This document shows positions 1-6,025 of a DNA stretch of 9,481 nucleotides, piece after piece. The stretch is from JAHIJO01 sp964486075. Lineage in GTDB: Bacteria; Verrucomicrobiota; Kiritimatiellia; JAAZAB01. The DNA is taken from NCBI GenBank assembly GCA_964486075.1, contig CAZALU010000107.1:1-9481 (forward strand), in the 5' to 3' direction. Numbering within the stretch: position 1 is the stretch's first letter; every line of letters starts with the position of its first letter. The notes below the pieces were generated by a model. It did not search any database and was not told where the DNA came from. It saw only the letters and a list, made by a program, of their open reading frames with translations. A program made the position numbers and the translations under genes.

Positions 1-134
1 GCTTGAGCTTCCCGTTCAACAAAAGGCTCTCGCTCGACATCAGCACCTATTACGTTTACGAGCGCTGGGACAAGCTGATAAAGTTCCAGTTCGGCGACCT
101 GGAATACGGCGCTCTCTTGAATTTTACGTTTTAG
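1..134 (+). CDS. C-terminal end of an outer-membrane beta-barrel protein (partial)
   Basis: Only the last 43 codons are present, in the frame starting at base 3 and ending with TAG at 132-134. The tail reads GDLEYGALLNFTF and stops on phenylalanine. Counting back from the end, F, F, L, A and Y occupy positions -1, -3, -5, -7 and -9. This is the classic C-terminal beta-signal of outer-membrane barrels recognised by the BAM complex. The preceding residues (LDISTYYVYERW, then KLIKFQFG) also alternate as in transmembrane beta-strands. The barrel's substrate or function cannot be told from this fragment. It lies 26 bp upstream of the FHA gene on the same strand, so the two may be co-transcribed. 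Barrel identity is fairly sure; the family is unknown. Confidence 0.75.
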   Translation, partial: LSFPFNKRLSLDISTYYVYERWDKLIKFQFGDLEYGALLNFTF

Positions 135-160
135 GGTTCGACCCCGAACGCCCTGCATTG

Positions 161-3100
161 ATGAACACAGTCGAACTTACTTTCCATTCCGGCCCTCAGC
201 AGGGCCAGAAGCTGACGTTCCGCATCAATGCCAGTATTGGCCGCGAGCCCACCAATACTATCGTCCTGGACGATCCTAGTGTCTCCTCCCGTCACTGTAA
301 AATCATCAATGATGGCGGAAACACCGTCCTCAAAGACCTGCATTCCACCAACGGCACGTTCGTCAATGGCGAGCCGATCGGGCAGATAGAGCTGCATTCC
401 GGCGATATGATCGTTATCGGCGAGACGCGGATCGAAGTGCAGTTGACGTCCGCGACAACATTCAATCCAGAGCCGGAACCCAAACCGATCCCGTCCGCGC
501 CGACTGACGTCTCACGGCATAGTTTCTCAACGGAGCCGCAGGCGCCCGAGGTGGTCGTTAAAGTAGAAGCGGCGCCCTCGCCGCTTTCCATTTCCCGCGG
601 AGAAGCGACGGGGGCGTCGCTTCCACTCCCGGACATAAAAACAAACCATCGGCCGACCGCCGGCGACATTCTGGTAGAAGCGGCGCCCTCGCCTGTCTGC
701 CCGCCTGCGCGAAGCGCTCCGGCGAAGGCGGGCGTAGGCAGGCCGCTTTCCGATCTGTCGCCGAAAGACAGTCCGTTAGTTATCGGGAATGGTGGCCCGA
801 CCGCTCCGCGGGCGGGTACTCCAGTAATAGAATCCGTCGCGGTCCCGATTCCCGGCGATCGGGACGACGGCCCTTCTTCCTCTACCAAAAACAAGCCGGA
901 GGTGTTCGCTCCGGTCATCGTCATAGATTCCCCGCAGACGCCGGAGGACGCCCACGCGGAACGCGAGGCAAGCCCTGCAAAACGCATGGAAAACCCGGAA
1001 ACACAGGAGTCTGGCGAGAATGAACAAGATCAAATCCCACCGCACACCATCTTGAAACAGTTACGGGAGTGGACGAACTTAAAGTTTTCCGATGGAATTT
1101 CCTTATTTTCCAGAACGGCCCCGATAAAACGTGGCCCTCCATCGCGTTGCTTGCGTTTTGCGTGGAAGAGCGGAGGGACGCGCTCTGTCGCGTCCGTCAT
1201 GAGTTTTTCAGCGAAATCGAAATTAAAGATATTTGTCCTGTCAATTTGCGGACTGGCGCTGTTGTTTGGAATCGGGTTTGGACTGCAATATTTCCTGCAT
1301 TCCAATCCGAAAAAAACTGTTTCGGAGACAAAACCGGCCAAACCTGCCAATAAGCCCAAGCCAAAACCGGACCCGACCTGGAAGGAGCTTGCCGGAGTTT
1401 TCAAGCCGGAGGGGGATAAAGACCGGCAGGCGGAACAACGGATCGCTTTGCTTAAGAAACTCATCCGCCGGTTTCCCAAAGACCAGTCGAACATCTTGTC
1501 GGCCTATCTGGACATCGCCCAACAATATGAACTGTTGAAAGATCCGCAGCAGGCGATCGGCTATTACGAGGAGTTTCTCGGTAAAGCGGGCCGGGACGAT
1601 AAACGCCGTTCTTCCTGTATGGCCGCGTTGATACGGGACCTGCTGGCCGGCGGGCGCGCCGGCCCAGCTCTGGCGGTTTTCGAGCGCTTCTGCGAAGAAA
1701 AACCGGCGGAGGCGGCTGTAGAAGCGGAACGCATCAGCGCGGCAACGCGCGCCGAGGGACAGAAGGAACGGACCGCGGAACTGGCGGCCGCGTTTCAGGA
1801 ACGGCTATTGCGATATTCGGGCAAGAATGCGCGGGAACAGATTGAGGCATTGAGTCGGGACGAGCGCTGGGCAAGGACGGCGCTGTGGATGGACGAGGTG
1901 AAGGAAAGAATCCCCTGGGATAGCAGCGACGAACAAACGATGCTTATCGGGATTCTTGGCGGGATGCGCTCCGTGGACTGCTTCGTCAAGACCATGCTGA
2001 CGAACGAGCGGCTGGTTGGCGAAGGGTGCGACATTTCCGGCCGATTCGAAGACCACAGTTATATCATTGCCTGCCAATATCCCTGCAAGGCGGATCAATT
2101 GCTGAACTGGTACGGCAAGACTGGGTTCGAGGAATACAGGGCGACGGCCGCCGGGTTTATCCGCAAGATGCATAAGCTGTACACATCCACAAAGGACGGT
2201 TCCAGCCGGAACTGGCTGCCGATCGGGCAATTTGTGGATGCGTCCGGCAAGGCTTTCGACTACGTCAACGCTCCGAAGTTGAAGCGGGACTACGATATCT
2301 TTCCCTGGGACCAATCGCGATCCAGTCATAACACTCATTATTTATATATGGACGCCTGGGGTCTGGGCATGTGGGAACTGGCCAAGTCGGCCGCTCTGCT
2401 TGAGCCCGCCGACAGGCAACTGCTCGCGGAACTTCTGAAGGGCCAACTCGATTTCTTCCACCGGCCGTATATGCTCAAGAACGAAGGCGACGTTTACTAC
2501 TGGCGCACGGACGCCTTCTGTCCCCTCGCGCCGCCCGCGACTATCCCCGCGCCCAACTGGGAAGTACTGGGGTTGGACGTCATCCATGCCGTGCTGGCCC
2601 TGCATGAACTGGATGAAGACACCAAGCCCTGGCGGGAATCCATGCGAAAATTCGCGGCTTACTACATGCGGGAGCGTCCGAACAACAACGATCGCGATAA
2701 GCTGGTCGAATACACCGACTTACGGGCCATGGATCTGGCCGATTACCTGGAAAAAGTCTGTGGCGACAAGACCTTGCGGCGCTGGCTTCAGAAAAATATC
2801 CCGACACTTTATGAGAAACGGAAGCAGGAAGTGGACGTGGCGATTAACGGCGGCACGCTGGTTTATTCGCCCCTGCCGGTGATGGAGATATTGGCGCGAT
2901 ACGATCCGGGGCAATATCGGCGGATGCTGCGCCGGCTCATGCTCGACCACGTCACGCCTTATGGCCTGTATCGGGACGGCGAATACCCGACTATCAACGA
3001 GTCGGAACACGAGGCCATTCTCGATTCGGCGCTGGGCGCCTGGCGCCAGGGGGTTCTTTCTTCCGCCGAGTTCCGCAACGCCGCCGAAAAACTGTTTCTG

Positions 3101-3769
3101 ATGTGGGGCAACCCCCGCTGTTACCGGGACGTGGAGGATTGGGCGCTGGAATCCTATCCGTATCAGCGCCGGCGGCGAGCCTGGGAAGCGACGCCCTATG
3201 CCGGCTATCCCGAGAACGTACGCCCCGAGGCGTACTATAAGGGACTACCCCATGCTTATACTCTTTCGTTCATTTATGGGGGTCGGTCGGACGGCACATT
3301 CGAACACGAAAACTTCAACTGCCTGGTGCAGTATACTTCTCCGGGCGGACAGCACACCGAACGTCTGCGCTACGGCAGGATGGCGACGTTCAATATCCTG
3401 GACACGCGGCGTCAGACGGAAGCCGGAATCGCGGACAAAGACGGCCTCAAGGTCATGGAAGTGGAATGCGTCATGCCGGATGCGCCGGAAGGGACGCCCT
3501 GCGTCGGGATTGTGAAGGTGACGGACCAATACTACCGGAACGAGAGTTGGCGCGAACCAACGGGATATCACGTTCGGGAAATCCTGCAGGCCGGGCATCG
3601 GATACCGTTCAAGGTCTACGGCATGTTCGGCTATATGGAGCCGCCCGCCGAAAAATACGGCAACAAAGACAACGTGAAAGCCGGTTTTCTGATTCGCGCC
3701 TCAAAGCCCGGACAGAAACAGAAGGTGCGGATCGTATTCGAAGACGCGACGGCTCGGCAAGATGTATAG
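161..3769 (+). CDS. FHA-domain transmembrane protein with large extracytoplasmic TPR/toroid/beta region
   Basis: Start chosen at ATG 161 (1202 residues); an in-frame TTG lies directly before it at 158, and no strong Shine-Dalgarno site is visible for either. Residues 4-93 are a forkhead-associated domain with its hallmark residues: G27-R28, S43-R44-H45 and the S62-T63-N64-G65 loop that contacts phosphothreonine. Residues about 95-345 form a Pro/Ala/Ser/Glu-rich linker, much of it encoded by palindromic repeats. A single hydrophobic segment (about 357-379, IFVLSICGLALLFGIGFGLQ) follows Lys/Arg-rich sequence and is followed by a Lys/Pro-rich stretch. Residues about 405-540 look like TPR-type helices (AYLDIAQQYELLKDPQQAIG). 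Residues about 560-950 are helical with many aromatics and may be an alpha/alpha-toroid; the last 200 residues look beta-rich. By the usual topology FHA is cytoplasmic and the rest extracytoplasmic. The toroid/beta pairing recalls polysaccharide lyases, but I see no recognisable catalytic motif. The FHA call is firm; the rest is structural inference. Confidence 0.85.
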   Translation: MNTVELTFHSGPQQGQKLTFRINASIGREPTNTIVLDDPSVSSRHCKIINDGGNTVLKDLHSTNGTFVNGEPIGQIELHSGDMIVIGETRIEVQLTSATTFNPEPEPKPIPSAPTDVSRHSFSTEPQAPEVVVKVEAAPSPLSISRGEATGASLPLPDIKTNHRPTAGDILVEAAPSPVCPPARSAPAKAGVGRPLSDLSPKDSPLVIGNGGPTAPRAGTPVIESVAVPIPGDRDDGPSSSTKNKPEVFAPVIVIDSPQTPEDAHAEREASPAKRMENPETQESGENEQDQIPPHTILKQLREWTNLKFSDGISLFSRTAPIKRGPPSRCLRFAWKSGGTRSVASVMSFSAKSKLKIFVLSICGLALLFGIGFGLQYFLHSNPKKTVSETKPAKPANKPKPKPDPTWKELAGVFKPEGDKDRQAEQRIALLKKLIRRFPKDQSNILSAYLDIAQQYELLKDPQQAIGYYEEFLGKAGRDDKRRSSCMAALIRDLLAGGRAGPALAVFERFCEEKPAEAAVEAERISAATRAEGQKERTAELAAAFQERLLRYSGKNAREQIEALSRDERWARTALWMDEVKERIPWDSSDEQTMLIGILGGMRSVDCFVKTMLTNERLVGEGCDISGRFEDHSYIIACQYPCKADQLLNWYGKTGFEEYRATAAGFIRKMHKLYTSTKDGSSRNWLPIGQFVDASGKAFDYVNAPKLKRDYDIFPWDQSRSSHNTHYLYMDAWGLGMWELAKSAALLEPADRQLLAELLKGQLDFFHRPYMLKNEGDVYYWRTDAFCPLAPPATIPAPNWEVLGLDVIHAVLALHELDEDTKPWRESMRKFAAYYMRERPNNNDRDKLVEYTDLRAMDLADYLEKVCGDKTLRRWLQKNIPTLYEKRKQEVDVAINGGTLVYSPLPVMEILARYDPGQYRRMLRRLMLDHVTPYGLYRDGEYPTINESEHEAILDSALGAWRQGVLSSAEFRNAAEKLFLMWGNPRCYRDVEDWALESYPYQRRRRAWEATPYAGYPENVRPEAYYKGLPHAYTLSFIYGGRSDGTFEHENFNCLVQYTSPGGQHTERLRYGRMATFNILDTRRQTEAGIADKDGLKVMEVECVMPDAPEGTPCVGIVKVTDQYYRNESWREPTGYHVREILQAGHRIPFKVYGMFGYMEPPAEKYGNKDNVKAGFLIRASKPGQKQKVRIVFEDATARQDV
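563..589 (+). repeat. Palindromic repeat A, uninterrupted copy (in frame)
   Basis: A 27-bp unit beginning GTAGAAGCGGCG and ending CCGCTTTCC. It folds into an 8-bp perfect stem (AAGCGGCG 567-574 with CGCCGCTT 579-586) around the loop CCCT. It is read as VEAAPSPLS in the linker of the FHA protein. The same sequence recurs at 674-751, in the same reading frame but interrupted by another palindrome. Confidence 0.8.
602..623 (+). repeat. Perfect 9-bp inverted repeat inside the FHA-protein linker
   Basis: GAAGCGACG (602-610) pairs perfectly with CGTCGCTTC (615-623) around a GGGG loop. It lies 12 bases after repeat A copy 1 and shares its GAAGCG-ng stem style, so it may be a diverged relative. It is translated as part of the low-complexity linker. 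Confidence 0.65.
674..751 (+). repeat. Repeat A copy 2 interrupted in frame by palindromic repeat B
   Basis: The outer parts match repeat A copy 1 exactly: 18 bases on the left (674-691) and CCGCTTTCC on the right (743-751). Between them lies a second near-palindrome whose right arm (AGGCGGGCGTAGGCAGG) mirrors its left arm (CCTGTCTG-CCCGCCT) except for one mismatch and a 2-base gap. The unit is 78 bp against 27 bp in the intact copy, a difference of 51 bp or 17 codons, so the frame is kept. CC is present on both sides of the insert, possibly a 2-bp target duplication. The protein gains VCPPARSAPAKAGVGRP. Confidence 0.8.
791..816 (+). repeat. Palindromic repeat, GGTGGCCCG...CGCTCCG family, coding copy
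   Basis: CCCGACCGC (796-804) pairs with GCGGGCGGG (808-816) with one mismatch around TCC. It begins with GGTGGCCCG like the intergenic copy at 3811-3837 and shares the CGCTCCG core. It is read in frame within the FHA-protein linker. Confidence 0.6.
842..865 (+). repeat. Palindromic repeat C, copy 1 (in frame in the FHA gene)
   Basis: GTCCCGAT (842-849) pairs perfectly with ATCGGGAC (858-865) around the loop TCCCGGCG. A closely similar element lies in the next large gene at 4617-4641. Both copies contain TCCCGAT, a CCCGG-type loop and ATCGGGAC, and both are translated. Confidence 0.7.
1122..1195 (+). repeat. Palindromic repeat, CGATAAAA-cGTGGCCC / CGCTCTGTCGCG copy (in frame)
   Basis: The segment opens with CGATAAAACGTGGCCC, matching CGATAAAAGGTGGCCC at 3803-3818 except for one base. 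It ends with a 7-bp perfect hairpin, GGACGCG (1176-1182) with CGCGTCC (1189-1195) around CTCTGT. CCCTCC (1135-1140) can also pair with GGAGGG (1172-1177). It encodes the Arg-rich stretch just before the transmembrane segment of the FHA protein. Confidence 0.6.
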
Positions 3770-3802
3770 GCGGGTTTACTAATGTTCTCATAATAATCCG
3801 GA

Positions 3803-3837
3803 CGATAAAAGGTGGCCCGCGCGCTCCGTCGCGCGGG
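3803..3837 (+). repeat. Intergenic palindromic repeat with 8-bp GC stem
   Basis: CCCGCGCG (3816-3823) pairs perfectly with CGCGCGGG (3830-3837) around CTCCGT, preceded by CGATAAAAGGTGG. It starts about 34 bases after the FHA-gene stop. It could slow transcription or stabilise the upstream mRNA, but no T-run follows the stem, so I do not call it an intrinsic terminator. It is the same family as the coding copies at 791-816 and 1122-1195. Confidence 0.65.
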
Positions 3838-3973
3838 AAATCCCCTGTTAATCTGTATGGATTATTATGTGAAGCTTAATATGTCCGAACCGCGTTATGC
3901 CTTGCCAGGCGCGGCAATACTTATTGGTGGAGTCCGGCAGCTGACGGATCCTCAAGACGCTTGGCCGGCGAAC

Positions 3974-4003
3974 CAAACGCGTTGGGGACAACGCGTTCCA
4001 CCT
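3974..4003 (+). repeat. AACGCGTT double palindrome upstream of the 4034 gene
   Basis: AACGCGTT occurs at 3976-3983 and 3990-3997, separated by GGGGAC. Each copy is self-complementary and the two can also pair with each other to make an 8-bp stem. The remaining spacer (3838-4033) shows no convincing gene. The short reading frames across it lack protein-like features. A GGAGAGG at 4008-4014 and an AAGG at 4025-4028 are candidate ribosome-binding sequences for the ATG at 4034. Confidence 0.55.
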
Positions 4004-4033
4004 TGATGGAGAGGAACTATTTTCAAGGTCATT

Positions 4034-6025
4034 ATGGCAACTCATATTCCCATTAAGCGCCTGGCCGGTCATTGGAAGATCATCCTGCTCCTCTGTCTGC
4101 TTGGTCTCGGTTTCTTTTTCGGCGCGCGGTATATGCTGGAAAGAGCCGACCGGCGCCGCTTTGTCGAGAAACTGCGGATCGGCTATGAAAAGGACATCGT
4201 GCTCATGCCGGTCTATGCCAATCTGGAGCCGAGACTTAACCAAGCCCTGATCCTGGATGGCATTCTCCCTCACGGTTGGGACACGCTCCAACTGCTCCTG
4301 AGAGTTCTCTCGTCCGATGCGCCGGAGCGCGCTGACCTTGCGGCAGTCACCGGAACGAACTGGGTCAATATCGTCGCGTACGACGAATGGCGGGAATGCT
4401 GTCTGGGCGCGGAAGCCTGGCGGAAGTCTGTCCTGCTCCAGCTTAAACACCCGGACTTTTCTCCCGCCGAATGCGTCAAACGTCTGCGGACTTGGCCGCC
4501 GGCGATGATCCGTCTGAACCGGGCCAGAATCTATAGCAATGAATTTCTGGAAACAGTGGTGCGCACTCTCCAGCGCGATGCCGCGCGCGTTCGGAAGAAT
4601 CTGGATGGAGGGGCGCTCCCGATCTCCCGGGGAATCGGGACTGCGCCCGTCGTAGGGGCGCCGTTTACTGCGCCCGTCGTAGGCGAGGCGGCGAGTGCAC
4701 GGCAGGGGCCGAAAGACATCGAAAAACTCCAGGCCGCCTGCGCCCTTTATAACGCGGCGGCGTGTCTGAATGGGCTGAAGGAATCGAAAACATGGCGGAA
4801 GACAGCGGACGCCGCGCTCCTGAAATATCTGGAGCGAAACCAGAAGACTGACGGCACACTTGGCGACATTCAGGCCACCCTTGACACCATCGAAAGTGTC
4901 ATGCCGCCATTGGCGATCGCGTATCGCGCCGGCCTGCCGCCGCCGTCCCCGAAGTTGTCGGGCCGAATTCGGCATCTCCTGGAATTTCTGGTCTATACCC
5001 TCGACATGTATGGATGCGTCCCGTTCGTCGAGCCGGATCGGCAAGACGCCAATAAGCGGGAATGGCTGTTCTGGGGGAGCCGAATCTTCGACCGGCCGGA
5101 CTTGGCCTGGGTGGCCTATGGCGGACTGGACATGCTGGAGGCCAGTCCCCCGCCCCAGACGAGCAAGGCGTTTCCCGATCTCGGTCTCTATGTCATGCGC
5201 AATAGTTGGGAAATCCGGCGATTCAAGCGCCGGGGCGAGCAGTTCCGGGTCTTCGATCCGCGCAACAAGACGTTTCGGGCCACAGTGCGGGAACGCGAAT
5301 TTCACGACATGAGCAATGCGCTTTGGTTCGACGCCAAGCATGGCGTCATTGAACTTTTTGCCTTCGGCCAACGCCAGATTCGCATTCGTTTGCCCTGGCA
5401 AAACATAACCGACTGTTCATGGCAATCCGGCCAAGACGGGGAAATCCTGACCGCCAAAGCCGGAACAGCCAAACTGGCTATCGTGCAACTGCCCGACATT
5501 GACGCCTGGGCTGTGCGGGTGTGGGCCGGCGATGCAAAGACTTCGCTCGCCATCGAACCGCTCCGGACCCGACTGGTCAAGGCTGAAGGACAGGAGCTGA
5601 TTGTCACCGATCCCGGGATAGCGGCGGTGACATATCACACTTTTCTGCATCTGTGGACGAAAAAATACGGTTCGCTATGTCTGAAGACGGATGGGGCGTT
5701 TCGCGAATCCGCGGAAGGCCGGTTTACGGTAACGCCGCAAACCAGCGGCGGCCCGCTGACCCTGGCCCTGGCGGGCGCAAGAGGCGTGTGGGGGGAGCTG
5801 GACGGACGAGACATTCCGCCACTTACCCCGGCCCTGGCGACAGCCGGCGGCGACTTTACGCTGACCGCCGACGGATGCGTCTTCAACTTTCACGAGCATG
5901 CCGAGGGCAAAGCTGAAGAGAAAAACCGCCTGCAAAAGCGATTGACGTTTGAAAGCGGGGGCGTTAGTATTCAAACGATTCCATTGGAAGACGACAAAGC
6001 GGGAATTGGAACGGCACAAAAATGA
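4034..6025 (+). CDS. Membrane-anchored protein, probable alpha-toroid plus beta-sandwich (heparinase II/III-like)
   Basis: 663 residues starting at ATG 4034. The N-terminus has basic residues followed by a hydrophobic segment at 15-31 (KIILLLCLLGLGFFFGA) with no clear signal-peptidase site, so it is probably a signal anchor with the body outside the cytoplasm. Residues about 40-370 are helical. Residues 380-392 (FPDLGLYVMRNSW), followed by EFHDMSNALW around H424-D425 and an FDAKHGVIELFAFG strand, resemble the helical-to-sheet junction of heparinase II/III and alginate-lyase-like proteins, which have FPDAGYYVMR-type and HxD-type segments there. The C-terminal 270 residues look beta-rich. Residues about 193-222 are a palindrome-derived insert. 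Family membership is tentative and catalytic activity is unproven: the usual HGHADALS-like motif is not clearly conserved. It overlaps the next gene by ATGA, implying translational coupling. Confidence 0.8.
   Translation: MATHIPIKRLAGHWKIILLLCLLGLGFFFGARYMLERADRRRFVEKLRIGYEKDIVLMPVYANLEPRLNQALILDGILPHGWDTLQLLLRVLSSDAPERADLAAVTGTNWVNIVAYDEWRECCLGAEAWRKSVLLQLKHPDFSPAECVKRLRTWPPAMIRLNRARIYSNEFLETVVRTLQRDAARVRKNLDGGALPISRGIGTAPVVGAPFTAPVVGEAASARQGPKDIEKLQAACALYNAAACLNGLKESKTWRKTADAALLKYLERNQKTDGTLGDIQATLDTIESVMPPLAIAYRAGLPPPSPKLSGRIRHLLEFLVYTLDMYGCVPFVEPDRQDANKREWLFWGSRIFDRPDLAWVAYGGLDMLEASPPPQTSKAFPDLGLYVMRNSWEIRRFKRRGEQFRVFDPRNKTFRATVREREFHDMSNALWFDAKHGVIELFAFGQRQIRIRLPWQNITDCSWQSGQDGEILTAKAGTAKLAIVQLPDIDAWAVRVWAGDAKTSLAIEPLRTRLVKAEGQELIVTDPGIAAVTYHTFLHLWTKKYGSLCLKTDGAFRESAEGRFTVTPQTSGGPLTLALAGARGVWGELDGRDIPPLTPALATAGGDFTLTADGCVFNFHEHAEGKAEEKNRLQKRLTFESGGVSIQTIPLEDDKAGIGTAQK
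4617..4683 (+). repeat. Palindromic repeat C copy 2 plus 27-bp tandem repeat (in frame)
   Basis: TCCCGAT (4617-4623) pairs with ATCGGGA (4634-4640) around CTCCCGGGGA, a near copy of the element at 842-865. Directly after it, the 17-bp sequence ACTGCGCCCGTCGTAGG occurs at 4640-4656 and again at 4667-4683, a period of 27 bp or nine codons, giving TAPVVGAPF then TAPVVGEAA. GCGCCC (4643-4648) can pair with GGGCGC (4655-4660). The whole block is read through in the protein without breaking the frame. Confidence 0.7.

Noticed and set aside
563..751. CRISPR-like array in the repeated segment
   Set aside because: Only two copies, no regular spacers, and the sequence is translated in frame.
292..987. 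231-codon open frame on the minus strand
   Set aside because: Antisense to the FHA domain and linker; low-complexity Ser/Gly translation caused by the repeats on the other strand.
3816..3837. Intrinsic terminator after the FHA gene
   Set aside because: The stem is strong but is followed by AAATCCCC rather than a T-run, and the same hairpin family occurs inside coding sequence.
3812..4006. 64-codon open frame in the spacer
   Set aside because: It runs through the palindromic repeats, has no convincing ribosome-binding site and shows no protein-like features.
3848..5401. 517-codon open frame on the minus strand
   Set aside because: It lies antisense to the well-supported 4034-6025 gene and the spacer. 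Its translation is Arg/Pro-rich without domains or a signal sequence, as expected for a GC-rich shadow frame.
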